DNA of 64,000 nucleotides from positions 13,462,416 to 13,526,415 of the forward strand of contig CM060848.1 of the NCBI GenBank assembly GCA_030737835.1, in the 5' to 3' direction. A program made the translations under genes and the position numbers. How positions within the stretch are numbered: position 1 is the stretch's first letter; every line of letters begins with the position of its first letter. The notes below the pieces were generated by a model. It ran no database searches and was not told where the DNA came from. It saw only the letters and a list, made by a program, of their open reading frames with translations. The DNA comes from Acorus gramineus (taxonomy: Eukaryota > Streptophyta > Magnoliopsida > Acorales > Acoraceae). This document shows, piece after piece, positions 46,400 to 58,548 of the stretch.

Positions 46400-49300
46400 T
46401 TACATATAGTCACTCCTCCTTTCCATCATTCATCCACTCACATTAAAGCTCTCTTTGGGGTTAATTAATTGACAAATTTATTCTGTTTTTGCAAATTCAA
46501 TTTTTAGATTGATTTTAAATGATTTTTTTAATAATTTAGTTTTTAGTTGTAAATATTAATTACTATGCATTAAAAGTCAACAAAATAATTTTTATAGAAA
46601 AGAAGATTAAAAATAATTTTTACTAAAAAATTAATTAAGAGTGGTTTTATGAAAAAAATGTATTTAGAAATAAATTCAAGCAGGACTTTAGCATATACCA
46701 CACTTATCAAAACTGTGTCCAGTGGCAGCAAAAACAAAAAGAAATTTTAAATTTTAAATAAATTAAGAGATATTATTTATTGAATTTTATTTGTTTTGAA
46801 AATGAATAGAGGCTTTTCTTCGTAATATAAACCTATCAAATTTAACCAACCTAAATACTAATTTGAACACAACCTAGTTCACTTACATTCGAGATCGTCC
46901 ATGGAGCAGACAACTTGTTTTAAAATGTTAATAAAATATAGGATCACTCATGATCAGATATATTAATTCATATAAAATTGTATAATGCAGTGCTAGCAAT
47001 TTTTCTGATTAGGGGGCTTAACATCATTTCCATCTACGTCGTAGTGGTTGCATCACTTACTTTCCACCCCTACATTGTTCTTCAATTAGTATCAACAATT
47101 TTGTTAAAAATTGTTTCATATATAAAATAATATAAATTTTTTTATTACCTTCCAAAAGCATAGGTTGAAAAGCAAAAAATTGCTTCATGTAAATGATGTA
47201 ATAGACTTTTGTGATTATTTATGTTGAAAATTAATTTTATATTAAAGATGCAATGCAAATTTCTGGAGTGGGTAGGGGACATTGGAGTAGAGGGTCACAT
47301 AGAAATGTGAAACATATAGATTTTTGTAATTTGTGTAGTTCATACATAATCAATCATTAGATCTCTTAAGCTTTCAATTTTATGAGAGGATCTCATGATT
47401 TAGAGGGTTCATGAGATGAAATTCTATAGGAAATTATGTGTTTTTACTGGAATTTCATACATTTAAATTCTTCAAGGAATTAATACAAAGAATTTTCATT
47501 GATATTTTCAAAAAAATAAATTTAGATTTAAAATCCATTGAACCGTAAATACAAATAATATAATGATGGATTGTAAATCAATATCATAATCACTGCTTGT
47601 AAACCAATTTGGGATTTTCAATGGATCATGGTGGATTGATAAAGCGCTAAGATATATTAAACATAATGCATATGAAGAAGTAATAATGCAAAATTTAACA
47701 AATTAAATCAATCTATATAACTGTATAATTTTGATTATGTTATTCTCACAAACCTCGTATTCTCAATATTGAATTACCTCTTGCGAGGTTTTAAAGATAA
47801 TCCATATATATATATATAAATTTAAGTATTTGAATGACTAGTAAAAAATCTGTCATTCCCATATGAAACTATTTAGGAATTAATTGGAGAAGCACTATAA
47901 TAGTACCACCACAAATTAAAGACCACCATATCACTTGAATTTCATCCAAAAACAGAGTCCCAACATGGATATTAAGATGGCAGACATTATTAGTTGCCCA
48001 AAAATTGGTTGTCTGACATCCTCTCTGTGTTTCAGAAGAAAAATAAAGATTGTGATTAAAACTTGTTCTACAAATAATCACATTAAATATGTGACTTATG
48101 TCGTTTAATGTGGTTAATCTTAAAAAAATAAAATCTCTAGAGTTTATAAAGCATGAGATGACATTAGATTTCACATTGACTATATAAAGATTGACATAGC
48201 AAAAATGTTAGGGAGAGTCCCCTTATCTGACATTCATGTAACAAAAGAGGTAGTTTCATAAAAAATAAAATATATACTCTATTGAATTTTATATAGCCAC
48301 ATGTGAAAAAAAATTATATGCTTCATCTAACAAAATATATATCTAATGAGTGAAATAAAACTGCATGCGATTATACATATGAAGACTGTATATGATAATG
48401 TTTTCATTTTAAAAATATTCTTATCATTGCTACGCATCATAATATGATTAATTGATACATAAAATTTCAGATAGCATGCCATCTTGGAAGACTACAAAAT
48501 AAAAATACATGCAATCTCACTTTTAATGTATGCCACTGTTGTGATAGAAAGTGATAAAATTAGAAATAACTTCATATACAATACAAATGCATTTACTTGC
48601 ACATGGGACAAATCTTCAAACAAATAAAAACTCATAAAAATCCATGGCTACAATTGCATGACACCCTTCAAAACTTACAAATATCAGTCATATCTGAGTA
48701 AGTTGATAGAGATCGATATTCTTTTTTTATTGAAGGAATTTTGAATTTGAGTCTTATTCTTCCTAGAAAAGATAAGACTTGACCAATAAAAAAATAAAAG
48801 AAAATGCTTTACCTATCAAAGAAAATATCCATGCTTACTGCTTCACTCTAAACAGTCATTTTGATCATGTATGGGTTATCATCACATTTTCAATCCCACA
48901 CATAATCTAAATTTAATAGTTCATCACAGCTTCAACATTCAATCACACATTAAAATCAGTCTCCACCAACTACTTGTGGACGTTTTGCTGCTCCTGTCTC
49001 CACAGCATAGAAAAAACAAATGAGAATGAAATTTCAAATACAGAAAAAATAAGAGGTTGGTGAAGTGCATATGCCCAACTTGGTTGATCAATCATTTTCA
49101 TGTTTTGGTGAAGGAACCATTATAAAAAAGATATTGAGGAACAAATGGAATCTTAATTATACTTTATTTGAGATAAAAGCTTCATCAACAATATTAGAGT
49201 CAAAATAGGTGTCTCAAAACTTAAAAAGCAGTGTGACATTTCTTTGCTACATAGGTCTATAGGAAGTACAAGATCAAACCTTACGGAAGTTATGATACAC

Positions 49301-52300
49301 AAGCCATATATATATAATTCTAGAAGAATATGTGAAATGACTCCCACATGTATTCACATTAAACATAATAAATGTTTCAGCGTTGATATACTCAGTCTAT
49401 TTTATAGTAGTCATATATGTAATCTCATACATTGTAATAATATAGTGTATATTACATTATTACAGTGCATGAATTCTATCACAATGTATAGGCTGCTAAT
49501 TTATTTATTTTTTTTTTAAAAAATATTAGTGTATATCAGTGTATATTTCAATTCGTATAATGATGTGTGTTTCAATATGTGGGTGTATAATTTTTTTTTA
49601 AAAAAATTAAGTGTGAATTGCTGATGGGGCTGTTTGTAAGGTTACACATATCATTTTTCTAAATATTTACATTTTTTTATAAAAAAGAAATTGAAAAAGC
49701 AAAAAAAACCTTTGGATTTGACGCATTCCCTCGGTGTAGGATTGATGAAAGAATCGTGGATAAATCTTTTCATAGAGTGTTGTTGCCCTTTTTTTTCCAG
49801 CCCCAAATCCAATAACGAGGTATATGCTTTGATATAAATTTTTCATTATTCTTTTTATAGATGCATCTATGCAATTTATTGGATTACATGCTTCATTTTT
49901 TATAAAAGTATGCGCTTCATTAGGTGATGTATATTATTTTCAAAAAAATCAAAGCACATGTTAGAGTTGAAAAAAAGAGTTGTACATAACATTATCCTTT
50001 CATGATATTACAAAAATGTCCCTAAAATTAATCAAATTAATATACATGTTTTTTTCATTATTTATTTAGAAATCAGCCCTCTCACTAATGTCCCTACAAA
50101 TCATAGGTGAATAGCGTATCTTTGATTCTTGTCCCATCACATGTGCTGCCTAGTTGTTGCATGGACAAACAAGGCTGGACTATGCCAAGCATTTCTTGTT
50201 TTGTAGGGCTCCATCAATTCACTTTATATATATATATATATAGTTATTTAAATATTGACTAAAGTTGGGTGAAATATTGTAACCACACTCAAACTTCTTT
50301 TTGTTTCCTCGGATGAGTAGACAGAGACAAACAATGTCTAGCAAAAGACACGGGAGACCATAAATTTCATTTTTGGCTCCATCTCCCAAATAGACAAGAA
50401 TTGCTTTGCAAGTGCAAGTGGACTTTAATCAATCACACATTCGACCGTTAAGATTGATGTGACTTTTATTTCTTTTTCCGGTTTCATTTCATACATGTAT
50501 ATGTATGTTTACACAGTGTCTCTTCGATTCCTCATACCATATAAATTTCAAATATAGTTATGTACTCGTGATAAAGGTGGTAATAAAGTTTTTGTTGTTT
50601 AGATAAAATGCGAATAAGATATTGATAAAGATTTATAAAAAATGAAAAAACGATAACAGTTAATTTAGAAGATGTGATGATAGTTTTTTATTTAATAGTG
50701 GACCTATATATTCTTTTGAGTGGAATAACCTGAAATAACTTAATTTCATAGGTTGACTGGAATTTATATACTATTTTATACCAGTTAATTCTACTATATT
50801 GATCGATTCTCATTTATTTTAATTTTTCAAACATCCATTTTGTGACTATTCCAACTAATTTCAACTTATTATGATCCTATTATCAAACCAAACATGGGCT
50901 AAATGATAAAAATATGATTAAATATATGGTTTGATGTATCTCTATTCTCACGTGTGGGGTTTATATTATTTGAATTTTTTTTATTTTTTTTTAAGTTGAT
51001 GCTCCCCGGGTTTGATTCTTTGATCTCCTTTATGAAGAGGGGGTGTAGCTGACTTTTTCAAAGCTTGATGATCGAAACCTTGCAAAGCATAATTTAACAG
51101 CAGGTGACCTCGCTGTATGAAAATTACCATATGGTGTACAAAAAAATGTTATTAATAAAAATTCTCCTGGTTTAATTGAAATTTATGTGAAAAAAACACG
51201 CATGTTATAAGCACGCTCTCTGACTTACCCATAGACTTTATCATTAATACAATGAAAGACAATATAAGGTATCTTGTGTTTAAACGAATTCTGTGATTTG
51301 CGCAAACCATAAATTTAAACCATTATCATACAAAATAAATAAAAATATTAGATTGAACCCCATTTCAAGTCTCAAATGTAATACGGATCTTTTTATATAT
51401 TTTTTAAAATAATGTATATCATTTAATGAGTGTATTTTTATATAAAAAAATAAAATATATATTTATTGAATTGTATTAACTCATTTATGTTATATATAAA
51501 AAAATTTAATAAAATACATAATTTATTAAATTAATAGCTCCACAGAATATTGATCTAACAGTTGATGTAATGGGGCTCTCTGTCTGCAGCTGGGATGCAC
51601 ATAGCCTTCTTGTACTGTGCAACAGTGCAAGTGATTGAAATGACTGTCTCATAAAATATTTTTTGCGCATACTTTCCAAAGTCCACATTCTTCAATGACT
51701 CCTTATGACCCCAAAGAAAACGAGTACACTCAGTACATTTGATTTTTAAATTTTCCAAAGCCATGCATCTCAATCAGCTAAAAATTTAAGTTTGTAATAA
51801 ATAAATTAAGATCATTGGGTATTAATTTTATACCAATAAAAAGAATAAAAATACATAAATGAAGAATTTATTATTATAATATTAGTATATATATTAAAAT
51901 ATGCACATTTTTTTATCTAACTTCGAGTGAACTCCAATATAAAAATATGGTGCTATCTAGAATTTTATCACTTAACATCTTTGAAGAATGTGAAAGATGT
52001 TTATCGATTTAATATAAAAATATATTATAGATACATACCGGCATATATTGTTCAAGAGAGAGGAGGACAGTTTATGAAGTTACATGAGTTGGATCCATAT
52101 AGGTTTCAAACAGATATGTTTATTCACGCCTTTCTATATTAACCTTTAATAATTATTTTCCATTGATTGATATAGGTTAAAATAACAAGGCATGTTAATA
52201 ATTATATTTTATTTGTGGACTACCAAAAAAATGTATGCCTGTATATTGTGAATAGGATAAATTTAAGGAATTAATTCCTTGTTAAAAGATGTGGTGTGAA

Positions 52301-52410
52301 AGAATAATCGAGCTGTTGACAGGGCCCAGCTGAATGTAGTCAAACTAAATGAGATCCATGAGTATTGATACACACCACACACAAAAAAAAAAATATATAT
52401 ATATAATTTT
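46400..52410. other. Six kilobases of AT-rich spacer, no gene seen
   Basis: Long low-complexity region. I see AT-rich dispersed repeats near 48230-48375, 49815-49960 and 51400-51520 (ATTAGATGATGTATA and related), an (AT)n run near 50224-50241, and several short frames of biased composition (47869-48174 minus, 49244-49519 plus, 51506-51773 minus). None carries a domain I recognise or a convincing splice context. Confidence 0.45.
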
Positions 52411-52651
52411 GCAGGCCATACACAGTTTCAATTTTTATTTTTGGAATAACTCTTATTTAATGTAGTACAAATGAATAAATTGAATATATATATATATATT
52501 TTATATATTTACATTTGCTATACTATGTCTTAATAGAGTTTATACTGTGTACATGTTAAATGATATTATGTACTGTGTTGAATGATGACGTTTCCAAGAA
52601 TGACCGCAAAAAGTGTAACATGCTCCTAATTTTTTTTTTTTTATACATGAG

Positions 52652-53927
52652 TGTTAATAATGAAATCCTAAAACTCTTTTGTTCTATTAGAGAGTGACTA
52701 AAACTCTTTATATAATAGTACAAGATAGTGTTATACGTGTAACACACTAACAAACTGATATATAATCTAACACATTTAACATCCCCTTTCAAACTCTAAA
52801 GGGTAGTACCCTTAAAGTTTGCACAAATATGATAAACTAAAATCCTAACAAAAATAAGTACCATTAGATTAAAATTACTAAAATATCCTAATATTTATTT
52901 AACATCCCTCCCAAATTCTGAATGATACTTTTGAGTCGCCTTCTATGTTTTAGAATCCATCATTTCGCAAGTCAGTCAGTGTTGCTCTCGCTTTTCTTGA
53001 GTCAGTTGGAGTCGCTCCCGCTTATTGAGTTAGTCGGGAGTTGGTGGACGAAGACGTAGGTGCGCGAGGACGACGATGCACAGAGACGACAGTACGTAAA
53101 TACAACGACGACACATGGAGACAATCATGCGCGAGGACGACGGTGCATGGAGACGACAGTGTGCGATACAACGGCGGTACACAGAGATAACGGTGCGTGA
53201 ATACGACGACGGCGCACAAAGACGATGGTGCGTGAATATGACGACTGCGCACGGAGACGACGGTGCGTGAGGATGACGACGACGCACAGATGACGAAGAC
53301 GATGACAGCCAAACGAAGAGGATGGTGGTTGATCGGCGGATCCGGTTGACGGGTCGATTTGGACGGGCTGGTTGGATGGCCAAGTCACGCTTTGACTTGA
53401 TCAAATCAAATTTGATTTCATGGGCTACATGCATGCAATTAAATCACGTTGATTGACTTTCACGTTCAATTTCACACGTTGACGTGATCTGAATGACGCG
53501 ATCGGGGGCACGCGAACGACGAAGGACGTGCACGATCTGTTGGGCGTCCCGATGGGCGTGGGAGAACGATGAGCGCATGGGCGCGACGGGGACGAGCGCG
53601 ATAGGTGCGATGGGGACGACAGAGACGAGCACAAAGACGACTGTCAAAAATCCTTTCCCGGCTCTGATTGAAGACTCATCAATCAAAGCGAGGAAGAAGA
53701 AAAGAAACTTATGTAGATCTAGGATTTCTGAGGTGGTTCTGATACCATGTTAGAAATAAGAGAGAGATAATAATAATAAAACCTTAAAACCCATTTGTTC
53801 TTAGAGAGGGACTAAAGTCCTTTATATAATAGTACAAAATAGTGTTACATATGTAATGCACTAACAAACTAATATAATAATAAATTAATATCATAACAAA
53901 CTGATATATAATCTAACATATTTAACA
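52652..53927 (-). mobile_element. Small non-autonomous LTR retrotransposon (TRIM/LARD-like), fossil
   Basis: On the minus strand: 5' LTR 53927-53749, then a primer binding site TGGTATCAGAACC directly inside it (complementary to initiator-Met-tRNA-type primers), an internal region, a polypurine tract GAAAGGGGA at about 52790-52782, and 3' LTR 52781-52652. LTRs begin TGTTAAAT and end in ACA. Flanks ATGAG and ATAAG look like a 5 bp target duplication with one difference. No gag or pol is present; instead a GC-rich internal array of GACGACGGTGCGTGA-like units fills 53040-53300. The LTRs differ clearly in length and sequence, so it is old. Confidence 0.8.
53040..53300. repeat. GC-rich degenerate tandem array in the LTR element
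   Basis: Repeats of about 27-30 bp built on ACGACGGTGCGTGAATACGA and AGACGACGGTGC. The open frames across it on the minus strand (Arg/Ser/His/Val-rich) follow from the repeat and are not taken as genes. Confidence 0.75.
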
Positions 53928-54549
53928 ATAAGTATCTACAAATATAAAATTTTGGTATTAGAGGCTAAAACATGCCAATGAAGAGACGAGACTCAAATTA
54001 TCTAAAACATGCATGTCGATGAAGAGTCCAAAACCTCTACCAACTTACAGGAGAGGTCAAGCGCACACAAAATTTTTATAAGTATCTACACATTAAAAAA
54101 AGAGAGTCTAAAAGACTAAAATTACTGGCTTTTGATTGTTTAATCTTAGATTATGTTGAGAGACATTTCTAAAAAAAGCATTTAATCGCATAAAAGCATT
54201 GTTTAAAATTATAAATTTTTGTTATATACAAGACTCTTTGATATAAGGTTATGTTTAGTCTTTGTTGACTAACCAAATAGTGTAATGAAATTTAGATTCC
54301 AGATAAAATGATTCCCACTAAAATGATTATTAGTAAGAAGAATCCATCAATAATAACGATATAAATCGAATAGGATCCAGAAGTTTGAACGCCATACACA
54401 GTTTCAATTTTTATTTTTGGAATAACTCTTATTTAACGTAGTACAAATGAATAAATTGAATATATATATATATTTACGTTAAATGATATTATGTCCTAAT
54501 AGAGTTTATATTGTGTACATGTTAAATGATATTATGTACTGTGCTGTAT

Positions 54550-56100
54550 TTCAGACAAGTGAAGCATACCTTTTATTGCAAGATTGATGGTTGGATTTGA
54601 GCTTCAAGTGGGTAGACTAACTAATTTGATTTTTATATCTATAGCTTCCCACCCACCTCTCTCAAATCACCTTGTTTGTGTGTGCAACAACAAAAATAAA
54701 CTGAAAATGAAAAAAATCAAAACATACTCTTTTTATGAAAAAAAATTATGAAAAATTGGAAAAGCTTTTCCAAATCCTAGTGGACATGTGATCAATTCCA
54801 ATAAGAAATTTTGTAGCTCATCATAACTTATGTACCAAAAAAAAAAAGTCTACTGGTAGAAGAAGAAGAGCAAAGTAGGGTGACATTATGAAGTAGTCAT
54901 GGTATAAACTGAAAGCCATCTAGTTCTTGTGAGGCATAACTACACTCCCTCTCTCTCTTGTGCTCCTCAAAAGCAATAATAAAATCACACCCATCACTCC
55001 CTCATTTATGTATACGCGTGTGCACAACTAACTTCATCCACAATTTTTTTTCCTACAACAAATGATCATCATTTTGCACGTGTAAACACATTTCACATCA
55101 GATTACAATTACATACAATTTTTATATACGGCTCTGATTACAATCCACATATATTAATATGAAGAATGCTGATACACTTTTATAGACAGTTTTGTAGCAT
55201 CGTCAGTAACCAAAAAATGACCCCCTATCTTCTATTTGACAAGCGGATAAGTGATGGGATAATGAATAATTGCGGAGATAAGTGAATGAGAGGACAACTT
55301 ATTCAATCTTCTATTTCACATCATATTATAATTACACACAATTTTTATATGCAGCTCTAATTATAATCCATATATTAATATGATGAGTGTTGATACACTC
55401 AGTCGGTTTTGTAGCCTGTTTGTAACAAAAAATGGTCTCTAATATTCTATACACTAAAAAACCTTATGTAAACTACGGATGTATACAAAGTTGGACATAT
55501 CATTTTCCTAATAGGATAAGAAATTGACCCACAATGAAAGGGTTTTTGATCGGATCTTAGACAAGCATTTGGTTGCACGATTGCAAAATTGATTTTTTGC
55601 AAATGTAGGGTTTAAAATTGATTTTATACTCTTATTTTTCTGTTTGGTTGAATGATTACAAAACGCAAAAATTTATCCAATTATGCAACAAAAAACTGAC
55701 TTAAATGAATTCCTACCATGGGTATACGAAATATGAAGTAAATTTTTTTTGTCCACACCATCTATATTAAGAACAATGGAAAATTATGGTTTTGAGTGAA
55801 TAAAATTGCAAGTCTCTCCTCAGATCCTCAAATTAAAAAGAACAGTTTCTCCCTTTAAATCCTTATGAATAGTCTGCAATCCTATTTCCAATTCCGCCCC
55901 AGCATTGTATCTCTATCATTTATGAACAAGAATAAGAACCTAACAACATTAAAAGAACCACAATCAATAAATAGTATGTTAATAGGTCTGCCACAACCTC
56001 CCAAACTGTGGACCCAAACGTAAAAGAGGCGTCACTCCAAAACACTCCCGAGTGTAGTTTAATACAAACACTATACTCTACTCCCTCGACCGCGAATGGG
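54550..56100. other. AT-rich spacer with a diverged direct duplication
   Basis: About 55088-55225 and 55312-55440 are direct copies sharing TTTCACATCA.ATTA.AATTACA, CAATTTTTATAT.CGGCTCT, and GTTTTGTAGC..GT.AACAAAAAATG. A Tourist-like MITE lies at 55560-55700. No gene seen. Confidence 0.5.
55560..55700. mobile_element. Tourist-like MITE, short member of the 2082-2546 family
   Basis: Starts GACAAGCATTTGGTTGCACGATTG and ends with the inverse (CAATTATGCAACAAAAAACTGAC). Flanked by TTA at 55557-55559 and 55701-55703. At 141 bp it is internally shortened relative to the others. Confidence 0.7.
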
Positions 56101-56206
56101 AGTCTGGACGGAGGAGTATTTTTGGTTATTTACACCTTGGGAATAGCGGAAACGGTGCTCCCGAGGGGGTCCATATAGTTCCCATGAATCGCGGTGAATA
56201 ACTGCG

Positions 56207-56218
56207 TGACACGTGTCA
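56207..56218. promoter_or_regulatory. Palindromic G-box/ABRE-like site in a GC island
   Basis: TGACACGTGTCA is a perfect 12 bp palindrome around CACGTG, the core bound by plant bZIP and bHLH factors. It lies in an island of balanced base composition (about 55990-56300) that stands out from the AT spacer. The nearest plus-strand gene start (CRK) is 2.3 kb away, so its target is unknown. Confidence 0.4.
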
Positions 56219-56339
56219 CAACAGCCTGGTGTTTCCGCCGTTGACGCTCTCTTGCTCCCTCCCTTTCTTTATGGCAATAATTACGTTTTACTCCTCGGTG
56301 CATTTTTTTTATTATTATCCAATGGATCAAAGTGGTCCT

Positions 56340-57300
56340 TACAAGTTACAAGCGCAAAGACCAAAAACAAAAGTGCAAGATAATTAATTATTTTAATGCA
56401 TTTAAAGTAAAAAAAATAATTCAGCGACTTTTATTATCTCCCGCGAAATGCGAGCTCTTATTTTTTTATTTTGGTAAATCTTGATCTTATTTACCTGGAT
56501 GGTACAATAAATTTGTTTTTATCCAAATATGGATGCAAATTTGGATTTTGTTAACAAATAGGTGAAAAAAGAATTTTCATTTTTTTTTATCGATAGAGGT
56601 ACCGTTTGATTTGTGTCTTTTTTTTTTTTAACATAATCATTTTGTCAGGAATCATTTTATCAGTCAAGTTCATGAGCCTAAACGAGCATAACTTTGTATT
56701 GATTTAATGTTCTGATTTTATAAAAGAGTTGAGTCAAGCTTCAACTAAGTTTTTTATAACACAAATGAGTCGAGTTTGAACACAAAATGAAGCTCGATCC
56801 AGGTCCCGAGCCTAACCAAGCTTTAAAAATTGTTCAAGCTCACTCATTTGTCAAATTGAACGAGCCTCAACGAGCTCAAACCGAGTCTAGCCGAAATCGA
56901 GCCGTTCGTTTACTAGCCCAATAAATAGTAATTTAATTAATTTGTAAAAGATAGAATAATCATCATAATTTAAGATTCCTGATAAAATTTGAGATTACCA
57001 CAAAAAATGGTGAGAATTTGATTCCACTCTATTTTTTCACATGCCTTGATTTTAATTCCCAGAATCTCAGTAAGGCCTATAATTATCATCAAGATTACTA
57101 ATAACCAAACACTGAATTTTACACTCTTTCCTGGTAATCTCATATGGAATTAAATTCCATCCCAGAATAATACAAATCAAATGGGGCCATTCGGTTGGCT
57201 TTATAGTCTATATATATGGTGTTAGATTGTTGGGTGAAATTCTCAGCAAACTCCGAAATTAAGTTTCATGTATCAAATTTTACGAATTCTTTTGATACGT
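56340..57300. other. AT-rich spacer, no gene seen
   Basis: No coding sequence recognised. A block at about 56660-56915 repeats the motif GAGTC.AG.(T/C)T and GAGCCT, and contains ACGAGCC/GAGCTC phrases in both orientations, which suggests an old repeat. Confidence 0.4.
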
Positions 57301-57318
57301 ATCATTGTTTATTTCTAT

Positions 57319-57812
57319 GAAAAAATCCAAATAACCCCTTATAAACTACTTGAAGTCCATATGACCCCTTCAAAACACCTATGTAAATTAAAATAGCCTC
57401 CTGAATTAATTTCGTTGGCAAATTAGGATTATTATGTGAATGTTCTGTCTAATTAACTCTGGTTGAAAACATAATGTATCTAAAACCTCTTATAATAGGT
57501 TAAAAATGTAAAAAATCCTTTATAAATGATGATTTTACCTATCTGAATAGGATTTTATAATATATCCAGAAAGATAAAATTGTCATGTACAAAAGGTTTT
57601 CTGGATTTTTAACAAATTATAAAAGGTTTTTTGTATATCATGTTTTCAATCAGGGTCAACAAAGCAGAATATTCCTTACATGTCAACGAAAATTTAATTC
57701 AGGAGATTATTTAGATTTAAAAGATGTTTTCCATGAGGTTATATGGATTTTAGAAAAAATCAAAGGTTATATGGATTTCAAACAGCTTACAGGGGGTTAT
57801 TTGGATTTTCTC
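57319..57812. mobile_element. MITE with Mutator-like features, intact reference copy
   Basis: Inverted ends GAAAAAATCCAAATAACCCC and (inverted) GAGAAAATCCAAATAACCCC are flanked by TTATTTCTAT/TTATTTTTAT (57309-57318, 57813-57822). The 9-10 bp duplication suggests a Mutator-like origin. Subterminal copies of CATAT.ACC/GGTTATATGGAT pair between the arms. The same element, interrupted, occurs at 26850-28390. It ends about 740 bp upstream of the CRK start codon. Confidence 0.8.
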
Positions 57813-58374
57813 TTATTTTTATAAATACCTATATAATTTTTTTTTTTTTTGGAATACGGATACTCTGGACCTTAAGATTGCCTAATTCACCTAAGATCAT
57901 AATCAACCTTAACCACGTCATCGATATATGGGTTTTAAATAAAATATGAAATTTATCATAAATTCAATTTCTTAAAAACTTTGTACATATTTAAAAAAAA
58001 ACATTATAATTCGTGTATCCTTAAAAATCTCATTTGACATATCACAACTTTTAAGATCACATATATAGTAATTCTTTTGTAACTGTAACTCACCCATTCT
58101 AGCATTCCATCACCTAAAAAAATATACACCAAATCTCTATAAATTCTACCAATAAAAGTTTACGTTTTACGTGTAAATCACCCATGTTATAGAAAATACA
58201 AGTGAGAAATTATTTTTTACAAAATCCACACGTGTGTGTATATTTCAGACAGGGATTTCTCAGATACAAGAAATCCTTGAAAGGTGGTAACCGCAACAAT
58301 CCCATACCTGTAAATAAAAAGTGTGGACCAAACTGTAAAATCCCCGCCCAAAATATTAACCTCCACTTTCCGTG

Positions 58375-58548
58375 TATATATATAATAATAATAATTTTAT
58401 TTATTTATTCATTTCTCCTGATCTCCCCCTCCTTGTCCTCACTAGGGCTACTCAGCCAATCCAAAGCCAGAGACGCCATTAAAGCTCGCTCGAGAAAATG
58501 CAGCCGAACTAGGGTTCCTCCCCAGATCCGATCCCTTCCAAAACCTCA
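58375..58548 (+). promoter_or_regulatory. Likely core promoter and leader of the CRK gene
   Basis: TATATATAATAA at about 58375-58387 is a good TATA candidate, followed by a pyrimidine-rich leader (CTCCTGATCTCCCCCTCC) and about 160 bases to the ATG. An ACACGTGT (G-box core) lies upstream at 58229-58236. The start context is CTCAATGGGT. Confidence 0.45.

Larger units (their letters stand above)
52414..54546. repeat. Direct repeat pair flanking the small LTR element
   Basis: About 52414-52580 and 54391-54546 share GCCATACACAGTTTCAATTT, then GGAATAACTCTTATTTAA, GTAGTACAAATGAATAAATTG, AATAGAGTTTATA and GTACATGTTAAATGATATT. They lie in the same orientation about 2 kb apart, with the LTR element and about 460 bp more between them. 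This is a local duplication or two copies of an unnamed repeat. Confidence 0.8.

Noticed and set aside
53022-53634. Several overlapping minus-strand frames of 69-134 codons
   Set aside because: They all follow from the GC-rich repeat array and leader of the small LTR element; they have low-complexity Ser/Arg/Val content and no domain.
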